Origin: an uncultured Micrococcales bacterium
GTDB lineage: Bacteria > Actinomycetota > Actinomycetes > Actinomycetales > Microbacteriaceae
DNA: 64,000 nucleotides
Assembly: GCA_903880095.1 (NCBI GenBank)
Contig: CAIRNX010000028.1
Span: forward strand, 62,001 to 126,000
Direction: 5' to 3'
Made by a program: the position numbers and the translations under genes. A model generated the notes under the pieces. The model ran no database searches and had not been told where the DNA came from. It was given only the letters and a program-made list of their open reading frames with translations. This document shows positions 9,313-17,116 of this stretch, in pieces; position 1 is the first letter of the stretch; every line of letters starts with the position of its first letter.

Positions 9313-10561
9313 TTGCGGCCGCCTTCAAAATCTCTTTGATGATGCGATTCGCGTCATCAACCGAGGTGGCAAAGACTGAGTTGTTCACTTGCCCCTGCTG
9401 GTAGGCGGGCAGGTCGGCAACCGAATATTTGGTTTCTTGGTAAACCTGAGAGAACTTGATCGGGCCGAGTTGCTCGCGAATGCCTTTGAAGATTGCGATG
9501 TGCCCGTTGTTTTCGGCAACGTAGTACTTGGTCTGGGTGTATTGGTAGCCAAGGTAAAGCCCACCGGTAACCATTGCCACCAAAACTAGGACGGTAGCCA
9601 ACTGGCGCACTCTACGCCAACGAAGCTTCTTGACCGTCTCACGCTGAAACTTGTCGAGCAACGCTTCTGATTCGGGTTGAAAGTCTGTTGCCTCTTCGCT
9701 CGACCTAAAAATGTCTACGAGTATTCGCGGGTTCAAAAGCCCGAGGCTCTTGCGACCTTTGCGCTCCTCGATCACGATCTCGTTTTCGGCAGCACCAACA
9801 TATTTCGCTACTGGCTCTGCAGCCACTTCACCTGCATCCGACAACACATCGACAATCACAATTGTCACGTTGTCTGGCGCCCCGGCCTCGAGGGCTTCGC
9901 CAATCAAGACGTCGGTGATTTCTTCGGCCGACTCGCTTGAGCCCAAGTTGCGCTCAACGATTTCGTCGCTCACATAGCCGCAGAGGCCGTCGCTGCAAAG
10001 CAACCAGCGGTCGCCAGGCAAAACATCGAGCACCTCGGCATCGAGCTGCGGCACTTCGTTGGTGTCGCCAAGCACGCGCATGATCACGTTGCGGCGCGGG
10101 TGAACCAGAGCCTCTTCGGGCGTGATTCGACCTAAATCAACCAGCCTTTGCACGAAAGTGTGGTCTTTGGTGATCTGGCGCAGTGAGCCGTCGCGGTAAA
10201 GGTAAACCCTCGAGTCGCCGATGTGCCCAACCATCGCCTGCTCGCCAACGAAGATCACACCAGAGAACGTAGTGCCCATTCCAGAAAGCTCAGGGTGGTT
10301 GGCGACAGTTTCGGTGAGTGTGTGGTTTGCCTCAAGAATGACGTTGAGCATCGCCGCCCCGGCGTCGTCTGACGTTGCGTAGTTGGCGTCTATCTGCGCG
10401 ATGCGTTGCGAAGAAAGTGCCGAGGCAAACTCGCCGCCAGCGTGGCCACCCATGCCGTCGGCAACAAAGAACAACTGGTAACCGCTGTAACCGGAATCCT
10501 GATTCGACGAGCGAACCCTACCCACATGGGAGGCCGCCGCGCTAACCAGCTTGAATGCCAT
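9305..10561 (-). CDS. pstP: PP2C-family serine/threonine phosphatase PstP
   Basis: Membrane-tethered metal-dependent Ser/Thr phosphatase of 418 residues that reverses phosphorylation by PknA and PknB. The catalytic domain (about 1-240) shows SNQDS, FVADGMGGHAGGE and GHIGDSRVYL, whose Asp residues bind Mn/Mg, plus LLCSDGLCGYV. A juxtamembrane linker and one transmembrane helix (about 320-342) precede a short extracytoplasmic tail of about 75 residues. It lies two bases downstream of fhaB and overlaps rodA by eight bases, matching the conserved actinobacterial operon. Confidence 0.95.
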   Translation of the reverse strand: MAFKLVSAAASHVGRVRSSNQDSGYSGYQLFFVADGMGGHAGGEFASALSSQRIAQIDANYATSDDAGAAMLNVILEANHTLTETVANHPELSGMGTTFSGVIFVGEQAMVGHIGDSRVYLYRDGSLRQITKDHTFVQRLVDLGRITPEEALVHPRRNVIMRVLGDTNEVPQLDAEVLDVLPGDRWLLCSDGLCGYVSDEIVERNLGSSESAEEITDVLIGEALEAGAPDNVTIVIVDVLSDAGEVAAEPVAKYVGAAENEIVIEERKGRKSLGLLNPRILVDIFRSSEEATDFQPESEALLDKFQRETVKKLRWRRVRQLATVLVLVAMVTGGLYLGYQYTQTKYYVAENNGHIAIFKGIREQLGPIKFSQVYQETKYSVADLPAYQQGQVNNSVFATSVDDANRIIKEILKAAANG

Positions 10562-10563
10562 TT

Positions 10564-11079
10564 TTAGGCTCGCAACTCAAAAACCGTTTTGCCGACCTTG
10601 ACCGGGGTGTTTAGTTTCACAACAGCGGGAGTGCCGACTCGGGTGCCGGCAAGGTAGGTGCCGTTTGTTGAGTTGAGGTCTTGAATCAACCAGTCGTCGT
10701 TCATGAGCACGAGCTTGGCGTGCTGGGTGGACGCATACTCGTCGGTGATGACGATGTCGCTAGAAACAGCGCGACCGATCGTGACCTCGCGGCCGGTTAG
10801 CGGCAACTCGAAGCCGAGGTTTTCGCCTTCGATAATCACAAGTTTTGTGGCTCCTGCCGAAGCCGGAGCATCTGAGGTTGCCAACACGCGAATCGGTGCC
10901 GCAGGAGCTGCCGGAACAATCGGCTTCGAAACCACGGTTGGCGAGTTTTCTTCGGTGACCTTAGAAACAACTCTTTGGCCGAACAGGTCTGCCCGAATCA
11001 CAGAAATGATGCTGAAAATGAAAATCCAGAGCACGCCAACGAAGGCGACGCGAACCAGAAAGAGAGCTAACTCACTCAT
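10564..11079 (-). CDS. fhaB: FHA-domain protein FhaB (FipA-type)
   Basis: Protein of 171 residues with an N-terminal membrane helix (about 5-28), a short Thr/Pro/Ala-rich linker containing a possible phospho-threonine site (ENSPTVV), and a C-terminal forkhead-associated domain (about 80-171). The FHA signature residues are GREVTIGR, DEYASTQHAKL and LNSTNGTYL. FHA domains read phosphothreonine marks, and the family member in Mycobacterium links the kinases to division proteins. It overlaps fhaA by eight bases and is followed by pstP after two bases. Confidence 0.92.
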   Translation of the reverse strand: MSELALFLVRVAFVGVLWIFIFSIISVIRADLFGQRVVSKVTEENSPTVVSKPIVPAAPAAPIRVLATSDAPASAGATKLVIIEGENLGFELPLTGREVTIGRAVSSDIVITDEYASTQHAKLVLMNDDWLIQDLNSTNGTYLAGTRVGTPAVVKLNTPVKVGKTVFELRA

Positions 11080-11749
11080 TGCCCACCGCCTTAGCTATCA
11101 CGCGAAACACGAACTGGCTTGCCCCTGCTGAAATAACGCTGTCTGCAGGCAGGGCAGTCTCGGCAACCGTTTTGCCGCCAACCTTGGTGCCATTGGTAGA
11201 GCCGAGGTCGCGAAGGCCAGCATTCTTGCCGTCCCAGAGAATCTCAAAGTGGGTGCGGCTGAGGCGGGCGTCGTTGACCGTGATGTCGGCCGCGGCGTCG
11301 CGCCCAACGGTGGTGCGTTCTTGATTGATGACGAATCGCTGACCATCAATCTCTAGGGCCGGCGTCCATTCAACGTCAACCTTCGCCGTGCTGCTAGAAA
11401 CGTTGAGCTGACCAACCACGAGAGCTTGGTCGATTGCGATGTCGATCTTGAGTGCGCTGCCGAACTGATACTTCTGTTTAGCCGCGTGCCTGTTGGCCGA
11501 GTCGTTGAGCTCCTCAAGTAATTGATCGCCAAGCGCACGAAGACGGTTGAAGTCTGCCGAAGAAAGTGTGACCTTGAAGTGGTTTGGCACCAGGATGCGC
11601 TCGCGGCTAACCACAGATGCGTGAGAGTCCATCTGGTTCTTAATGGCTGAGGCGATTTCGAGCGGCTGAAGCTCACTCTTGAAGGTCTTGCTGAAAGCGC
11701 CGTTGACGAGGCGTTCAAGGTTCTTTTCGAACCTGTCAAGAAAGCCCAT
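11072..11749 (-). CDS. fhaA: FHA-domain protein FhaA (DUF3662 + FHA)
   Basis: First gene of the kinase/wall operon, 225 residues. The N-terminal half (about 1-125) begins MGFLDRFEKNLERLVNGAF, the characteristic opening of the DUF3662 domain, and the C-terminal half is an FHA domain with RTTVGRD, DARLSRTHFEI and LGSTNGTKVGG. In mycobacteria FhaA binds phosphorylated MviN/MurJ and limits wall synthesis. It is much shorter than the mycobacterial protein because the long proline-rich linker is missing, as in other small actinobacteria. It begins 28 bases downstream of trhO on the same strand, so either a promoter overlaps the trhO end or the two are co-transcribed. Confidence 0.92.
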   Translation of the reverse strand: MGFLDRFEKNLERLVNGAFSKTFKSELQPLEIASAIKNQMDSHASVVSRERILVPNHFKVTLSSADFNRLRALGDQLLEELNDSANRHAAKQKYQFGSALKIDIAIDQALVVGQLNVSSSTAKVDVEWTPALEIDGQRFVINQERTTVGRDAAADITVNDARLSRTHFEILWDGKNAGLRDLGSTNGTKVGGKTVAETALPADSVISAGASQFVFRVIAKAVGNE

Positions 11750-11777
11750 TTGCGCCCTTTGTTAGTGAACTAAGAGT

Positions 11778-12686
11778 TTAACCGACAGACTCTCTACGGC
11801 GACCTCTGGTGTGGGTCGGCTTGCACTCAAGGTTGACCTCGGCAGCTGCGCATTCGTCGCAGAGCAGGATCAAGTCTTTGCAACCGAGGTTGGCGCAGTT
11901 TCTGAACTGCGAGGTCGGGCCGGAGCAGTTTTCGCACTTGCCGATCGTCTTTGCCTTGTCGGTGAAGTTCACGTTCATGCGGTCATCGAAGACGTAGAGC
12001 GAGCCCTCCCAAAGAGATTCGTCGCCTTGGCTTTCGCCGTAGCGAACGATTCCACCCTCGATTTGGTAAACCTCTTTGAAGCCGCGCTCGACCATGATCG
12101 CGCTCAAGATTTCGCAGCGAATGCCGCCGGTGCAATAGGTGACGATTGGCTTGTCTTTAATGTCGTCGTATTTGCCCGACTCGATCTCGGCGATGAAGTC
12201 GTGGCTGGTTTGAACGTCTGGAATTATCGCGTTCTTGAACTTGCCGATTTCAGCCTCGTAAGCGTTGCGTCCGTCGAAGAAGACGACCTCATCGCCGCGC
12301 TCGGCAACCAGGGCATCAACCTGAGCTGGCTTTAGGTGCTTGCCCCCGCCAACAACGCCCTTGGCGTCAACCTTAACCGCGTCTGGGTCGCCGAAGGCAA
12401 CCAATTCTGAGCGTGTGCGAACTCGCAGGCGAGGGAAGTCCTGACCGGTGCCGTCAGACCACTTGAAGTCGATCTTCTTGAAGCCGGCGAATTCTTTGGT
12501 TTGGCGAACGTATTTCTTTAGGGCTGACATGTCGCCACCGAGGGTGCCGTTTATGCCGTGCTTAGAAATCAGGATGCGTCCTTTGAGGCCAAGAGACTCG
12601 CAAAGAGTCTTCTGCCAGAGCTTTACGGCCTCTGGGTCGGCAATCGGCGCGAAGCCGTAATAAAGGATGATCTTCTGAAGTTCCAC
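11778..12686 (-). CDS. trhO: tRNA uridine(34) hydroxylase TrhO (rhodanese-like)
   Basis: Rhodanese-domain protein of 302 residues of the YceA/TrhO family, which hydroxylates U34 of certain tRNAs using oxygen. An N-terminal ferredoxin-like UPF0176 domain (about 1-95) contains [16 protein letters not shown]; the rhodanese domain (about 120-215) carries the active-site loop CTGGIRCE with Cys185 and Cys191; the C-terminus has a cysteine cluster (CENC, C-x4-C, CDEC) likely to bind zinc. Everything expected for an intact protein is present. It is divergent from the M13 peptidase gene, with 52 bases between starts. Confidence 0.92.
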   Translation of the reverse strand: MELQKIILYYGFAPIADPEAVKLWQKTLCESLGLKGRILISKHGINGTLGGDMSALKKYVRQTKEFAGFKKIDFKWSDGTGQDFPRLRVRTRSELVAFGDPDAVKVDAKGVVGGGKHLKPAQVDALVAERGDEVVFFDGRNAYEAEIGKFKNAIIPDVQTSHDFIAEIESGKYDDIKDKPIVTYCTGGIRCEILSAIMVERGFKEVYQIEGGIVRYGESQGDESLWEGSLYVFDDRMNVNFTDKAKTIGKCENCSGPTSQFRNCANLGCKDLILLCDECAAAEVNLECKPTHTRGRRRESVG

Positions 12687-12738
12687 GAGCCCAATTTTAC
12701 GCCCGAAAAGGTGTGCGCGACAGGCTTAGGATGAACCT

Positions 12739-14700
12739 ATGACTCTTAAGCCAGGACTAGACGTAGACAACTTCGACACCAGCACTCGCCCGCAGGATGA
12801 CCTGTTCCGCTACACCAACGGGCATTGGCTCGACACCTACGAGATTCCTGCAGACCAAGCCGTCCACGGCTCGTTCTACCTGTTGCGCGACGCTTCAGAA
12901 GAGGCTGTTAAGCAGATTCTTGAAGAGGCACAGGCCAACCCTTCTGCCGGTGTTAGCCAGCAGATCGGCGACATGTATGCGTCGTTCCTCAACGAGGCTC
13001 GCGCCAACGAGCTAGGTGCTGCGCCAATCGCCGGCGACCTCGCACTAATTCAGGAGGCAGACCTTGAGGGTCTAACCCACCTGCTCGGCAAGTTCTCACG
13101 TGAAGGCATTGCCGGTTTCTTCGGCATGTATGTAAACAACGACCCTGGCAACCCTGAGCGTTACCTGTTGAACATGTACCAGGGCGGTCTTGGCTTGCCT
13201 GACGAGTCTTACTACCGCGAAGAGAAGTACGCAGACTTCAGAGACGCTTACGTGCCATACATCGCCTCAATGTTTGAGCACGCCGGCTACTCGTCGGCAG
13301 ACGCGCTCGCCGCTGCGCACAAGATCATGGCGTTCGAAACCGAACTAGCCACCCACCACTGGGACGTCGTTGCCACCCGCGACGCCGAGAAGACCTACAA
13401 CCTCTATGACTTCGACAAGCTTCAGGCCATGACCCCGACGATTTCTTGGCGCAAGTTCCTTGAAGGCAGCCAGGTTTCGACCGACCTGCTCTTCGAGTCT
13501 GTTGTCATGACCCCTTCGTTCTTCGAGGGCCTTGTATCGCTTTACAACGAGGCACGCATCGAAGAGGTTCGCCTCTGGCTTTCATGGCAGGTAATCAACT
13601 CGATGGCTCCATACCTGAGCGATGAGTTCGTAAACACCCGTTTTGCTTTTTACGGCACCAAGCTGACCGGCCAGCCAGAGATGCGCGCTCGCTGGAAGCG
13701 CGGCGTTCAGCTCGTTGAGGGTTCGCTCGGCGAAGCTGTCGGCAAGATCTATGTCGAAAAGCACTTTCCGCCAGCAGCCAAGGCTCAGATGGACGACCTC
13801 GTCAAGTGGCTGATCAAGGCCTACGAGGTTTCGATCAAGGACCTCACCTGGATGACCGAAGAGACCAAGAAGAAGGCTCTGGTTAAGCTCGAAAAGTTCT
13901 ACCCAAAGATCGGTTACCCAAAGAACTGGAAGAACTATTCGTCGCTAACCATCGACCGCGACGACCTAGTTGGCAACGTCCGCCGTTCAAGCGCTTGGGG
14001 CACCGACAAAGAGGCAGCCAAGATTGGTGCACCTCTAGACCGTGACGAGTGGTTCATGACCCCTCAGACCGTGAACGCCTATTACAACCCGGGCTTCAAC
14101 GAGATCGTGTTCCCTGCCGCAATTCTGCAGCCGCCGTTCTTCAGCCCTGAGGCAGACGCAGCAGTCAACTTTGGTGGCATCGGTGGCGTTATCGGCCACG
14201 AAATCGGCCACGGCTTTGACGATCAGGGTTCGAAGTACGACGGCGACGGCGCACTTATTTCTTGGTGGACAGACGCCGACCGCGAAGCTTTCGAAAACCT
14301 GACCAGGGCACTAATCGCTCAGTACGACGAGCTAACCCCTGCGGGCCTAAGCGACGAGTTCAAAGTCAACGGCGCGCTCACCATCGGTGAAAACATCGGC
14401 GACCTCGGTGGCATCATGATCGCTTACAAGGCTTACCTGTTGAGCCTCGGCGGCGAAGAGCCACCGGTTATCGACGGTCGAACCGGCGCCGAGCGCTTCT
14501 TGCTCAGCTGGGGTCAGATTTGGCGAGGGAAGAGCCGCGAAGAAATCGCGATACAGCGCCTAGCCACCGACCCTCACTCACCGAGCGAGTTCCGTTGCAA
14601 CCAGGTTGCTCGAAACTTCGATGTTTACCACGAGACTTTCAACACTCAGCCGGGCGACAAGATGTGGCTCGAGCCTGAGAAGCGCGTTTCGATCTGGTAG
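12739..14700 (+). CDS. pepO: M13-family zinc metallopeptidase (PepO/neprilysin-like)
   Basis: Zinc endopeptidase of 653 residues. The zinc site is intact: HEIGH at residues 487-491, preceded by the GGIGGVIG stretch, and the downstream third ligand region GENIGDLGG. The substrate-binding NAYYNPGFNEIVFPAAIL block is also present, and the C-terminus ends in the family's WLEPEKRVSIW-type stretch. There is no signal peptide or membrane segment, so unlike human neprilysin it should be cytoplasmic and degrade peptides there. Codon use and composition fit the neighbours. The next gene starts four bases after its stop. Confidence 0.93.
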   Translation: MTLKPGLDVDNFDTSTRPQDDLFRYTNGHWLDTYEIPADQAVHGSFYLLRDASEEAVKQILEEAQANPSAGVSQQIGDMYASFLNEARANELGAAPIAGDLALIQEADLEGLTHLLGKFSREGIAGFFGMYVNNDPGNPERYLLNMYQGGLGLPDESYYREEKYADFRDAYVPYIASMFEHAGYSSADALAAAHKIMAFETELATHHWDVVATRDAEKTYNLYDFDKLQAMTPTISWRKFLEGSQVSTDLLFESVVMTPSFFEGLVSLYNEARIEEVRLWLSWQVINSMAPYLSDEFVNTRFAFYGTKLTGQPEMRARWKRGVQLVEGSLGEAVGKIYVEKHFPPAAKAQMDDLVKWLIKAYEVSIKDLTWMTEETKKKALVKLEKFYPKIGYPKNWKNYSSLTIDRDDLVGNVRRSSAWGTDKEAAKIGAPLDRDEWFMTPQTVNAYYNPGFNEIVFPAAILQPPFFSPEADAAVNFGGIGGVIGHEIGHGFDDQGSKYDGDGALISWWTDADREAFENLTRALIAQYDELTPAGLSDEFKVNGALTIGENIGDLGGIMIAYKAYLLSLGGEEPPVIDGRTGAERFLLSWGQIWRGKSREEIAIQRLATDPHSPSEFRCNQVARNFDVYHETFNTQPGDKMWLEPEKRVSIW

Positions 14701-14703
14701 CAA

Positions 14704-15255
14704 ATGAAGCTTTGGCTCCGCCTTGTCTGGGCACATGTGTCCTGGCGTTTTCGCCCACGAATTAACCACTGGGACGTGTCGGTTCGCAATTTTCAAATTT
14801 GGCCAACCGATATCGACATCTTCAAGCACATGAACAACGGCGTCTACTTGACGCTGATGGACGTTGCCCGATTCGACATGTTCAAGCGGTCAAACGGTTG
14901 GCAGTTGATGAAGAAGGCGCACATTCACCCTGTGGTCGTGGCCGAGAACATTACTTTTAGAAAGTCGCTGACCCTTGGCCAGAAGTTCACAATCGAGTCG
15001 AAGGTTATTGGCTGGAGCGACATCGCGTTTTTCATCGAACAACGCTTTGTGGTCAAAGGCGAAATCTACGCTCGCGCAATCGTGAAGCTTCGATTCTTGA
15101 AAAGCCCTAAAGGCACACCGACCCCCGAAGAGATGTTTGAGGTGCTTGGTGAATGGCGGGCACCTGTTCCGACCCTGCCAAAGTGGGTAGTCGACTGGGA
15201 CAACGCCGCTGGGCTACCGAAGGGCCGCGAAGCCGCTCCTAGTGAGTGGGCTTAG
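14704..15255 (+). CDS. Acyl-CoA thioesterase-like hotdog protein
   Basis: Hotdog-fold protein of 183 residues resembling 4-hydroxybenzoyl-CoA-type thioesterases (the "thioesterase superfamily" found in Them6-like proteins). The key stretch is DIDIFKHMNNGVYLTLMDVAR, where the Asn-Asn-Gly-x-Tyr and Asp/Arg pattern matches the family, followed by beta strands rich in AENITFRKSL and FIEQRF. It presumably hydrolyses an acyl-CoA, but the substrate is unknown. It starts four bases after the peptidase gene and its 3' end overlaps the convergent apbE gene by 17 bases. Confidence 0.8.
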   Translation: MKLWLRLVWAHVSWRFRPRINHWDVSVRNFQIWPTDIDIFKHMNNGVYLTLMDVARFDMFKRSNGWQLMKKAHIHPVVVAENITFRKSLTLGQKFTIESKVIGWSDIAFFIEQRFVVKGEIYARAIVKLRFLKSPKGTPTPEEMFEVLGEWRAPVPTLPKWVVDWDNAAGLPKGREAAPSEWA

Positions 15256-16030
15256 CGAGTAACGCTAGGACTCCATCGGTTCCAGCGATTTCGCCATTTG
15301 CCAAAACATAAAGTGCTTCGAGGTTTGGCAGGGCGTTGATGCGCTCAAGCGAAGAGAGTCCTTCGGCGAAGGCAGCTGTTGCCCAAACGTCTGCCTCAAC
15401 CAGATCGCGAGCGATAACGCTCACCTGAATTACATCTTTTTGAGTCGCCGAACCTTTCGGGTTCCAGATGTGTTCTCCGCGCTCGGCAGAACCTGAGGTC
15501 GCAACCGCGCGAAAGATTGTGTTTTCTAGATCAAGAACCGTTAGAACACCAGCGTCTTCGCTTGAGATCGAAACCGGTTTGCTAATACCGATGCGCCAAA
15601 ACTCTTCGCGAGACTGCTGATCGGTGATCAAGATGTCGCCACCGGCGTTCAACGTGAAATCAACGACTCCGGCGTCGACGAGTTTGTGAGCCGCGTAGTT
15701 CGCAGCCCAGGTCTTAACTAGACCGGAAGGGTCGAAGGTGTGCTGTGGAGTGAAGGCTGAGAACCAACCTTCCGTGTCTTTCTCCCACTGCTCGCAGAGG
15801 TTCCAAACCTGATCGACCACCGCTGGGCAGTCGGCAACCGAGGTTTCGCCGCGGGCCAAACGACTAAGCGGCGACTCCTCTTTATAGAGGCTGAAGATAG
15901 CGTCGGCTTTGTGGAGTGCATTTGTTGCGCTGAGAAGTGCTTCGGTTTGGTCTTCGATGCTTAGAGTAGTCAACCCGCGAAAAGTGAAGACCGTGCCCAT
16001 ACAAGGCTCGTGGTGCTCAAATTCGCGCAT
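15239..16030 (-). CDS. apbE: FAD:protein FMN transferase ApbE
   Basis: Flavin transferase of 263 residues that attaches FMN from FAD to a threonine of target proteins. Motifs include the MGTVFTF opening, DPSGLVKTWAA (substrate and Mg site), LNAGGDIL, and a TSGSAERGEHIWNP block; these correspond to the conserved ApbE core. No export signal or lipobox is seen at its N-terminus, so it may act in the cytoplasm or be short at the start. It is the last gene of the operon and its ATG overlaps the stop of the FMN-binding gene by one base (TGATG), which strongly ties it to the two neighbouring FMN-binding proteins as substrates. Confidence 0.93.
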   Translation of the reverse strand: MREFEHHEPCMGTVFTFRGLTTLSIEDQTEALLSATNALHKADAIFSLYKEESPLSRLARGETSVADCPAVVDQVWNLCEQWEKDTEGWFSAFTPQHTFDPSGLVKTWAANYAAHKLVDAGVVDFTLNAGGDILITDQQSREEFWRIGISKPVSISSEDAGVLTVLDLENTIFRAVATSGSAERGEHIWNPKGSATQKDVIQVSVIARDLVEADVWATAAFAEGLSSLERINALPNLEALYVLANGEIAGTDGVLALLAKPTH

Positions 16031-16491
16031 CAGGGCAGTTTAGCTAGAGCAGAGTCCAACGCCTGCTTAAATGCGTCGGTTGTGTATGTCGCACCGCCGA
16101 TGTTTCCAAAGTTGGATCCATTAGCTTGAATTGCCGCAGTGCTCAACATGCCGAAAGCCTGGTCGCGACCTGCGCTTGCCGTCGACTGCAGGTAGTCGAT
16201 TGCGGTGATTTTGCCGTTCGCCTTGGTTACCGTCACCTGAACGGTGCCGAACTGGTAGTAGATTGGCGCGCTACTTGCCTTTGATGGGCCAACCGAAGTG
16301 TTCGTGGGTTTTGGGCTCAGGCTCGTGGTGCTTGGGGTCGCCTTCGGAAACAACGCTCCGAAACCGCCATTTGGGTTGATGCCAAAGACGACTCCAGCCC
16401 CAACGGCCACAGCGACCAGCAGAAAAGTGCTCTTTGTGCCGGTCTTTTTTGCCTTGACTGGTCGAAAGGTGTATTGGCTAGAATTTGGCAA
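16030..16491 (-). CDS. FMN-binding domain protein, second tandem copy
   Basis: Membrane-anchored FMN-binding protein of about 153 residues from a TTG start at 16491. A longer reading to 16617 would overlap the preceding gene by 140 bases and adds arginine-rich non-family sequence, so I reject it. One membrane helix (about 20-38, LLVAVAVGAGVVF) is followed by a Thr/Ser/Pro linker and a compact FMN_bind domain ending GGATYTT, where Thr135 sits at the place ApbE flavinylates in NqrC/RnfG-type domains. The domain closely repeats the one in the upstream gene (both end in FKQALDSALAK), so the pair arose by tandem duplication. It overlaps the upstream stop by 14 bases and apbE by one. Confidence 0.85.
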   Translation of the reverse strand: MPNSSQYTFRPVKAKKTGTKSTFLLVAVAVGAGVVFGINPNGGFGALFPKATPSTTSLSPKPTNTSVGPSKASSAPIYYQFGTVQVTVTKANGKITAIDYLQSTASAGRDQAFGMLSTAAIQANGSNFGNIGGATYTTDAFKQALDSALAKLP

Positions 16492-17116
16492 GAGCTGAGT
16501 CCAATGCTTGCTTGAAGGCTTGAGTTGTATAAGTCGCACTACCGACGTTTCCGAAGTTTGAACCCTGAGCCGAAAGCGCTGCCGACTGGAGCACCGGGAA
16601 CGCCCCTTGGCGTCCACCCGTTGCTGCGGACTGAACTAGATTGATTGCGATGATCTTGCCACTTGCGTTTTTGGTGACCGAAACCTGAACGTAGCCACCC
16701 CAACGAGGTTCCTGAATCAATGAGCCGGTTTTTGTGCCGGCGAGGCTAGGTGTAGTCTGCGTTGTGCCACCCGTGTTCGCCGGAGGTGTTGTGGCTTTTG
16801 GTGTTGGGGTGGTGGTTTTTTTCGGCGTTGGCGTCTTGGGTGACTTTGTCGCTCTAGGCGCCTTAGTTGACTTTGTGGCTTTAGGCGCACTAGACGGTGC
16901 GGTTGAAGGCGAAGGGATAGGGTTTGTGCCGCCATCTTCGCCACCGTTTGGGTCGGTAACGGTAATTACGCCAGGGTTTGCCGGTGGCAGCGCGACCGCG
17001 GTTGACTGTGACGCAGTCAGCGACATTCCGGTGTTAGGCACATTACCTAGCTTGAAAGAAACAGCGAGGACGCCGACGCCCATCAGGCCGGTAGCAAGTT
17101 TGGTTGCAACTCTCAC
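16478..17116 (-). CDS. FMN-binding domain protein, first tandem copy
   Basis: Exported protein of 212 residues. An N-terminal hydrophobic segment (about 8-24) acts as signal or anchor; residues 45-125 form a low-complexity Pro/Thr/Lys linker able to span the cell wall; the FMN_bind domain is about 128-212. The expected flavinylation threonine is Thr195 in GSATYTT, equivalent to the SGAT-type motif modified by ApbE. Its role is probably an extracellular electron carrier that takes electrons from the membrane reductase encoded just upstream, whose stop overlaps this ATG by four bases. The final electron acceptor is not known. Confidence 0.88.
   Translation of the reverse strand: MRVATKLATGLMGVGVLAVSFKLGNVPNTGMSLTASQSTAVALPPANPGVITVTDPNGGEDGGTNPIPSPSTAPSSAPKATKSTKAPRATKSPKTPTPKKTTTPTPKATTPPANTGGTTQTTPSLAGTKTGSLIQEPRWGGYVQVSVTKNASGKIIAINLVQSAATGGRQGAFPVLQSAALSAQGSNFGNVGSATYTTQAFKQALDSALAKF

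Noticed and set aside
16492-16617. Longer N-terminus for the second FMN-binding protein
   Set aside because: The extra residues are antifamily, arginine-rich and read over the preceding gene in another frame; TTG 16491 gives a sensible anchor directly.
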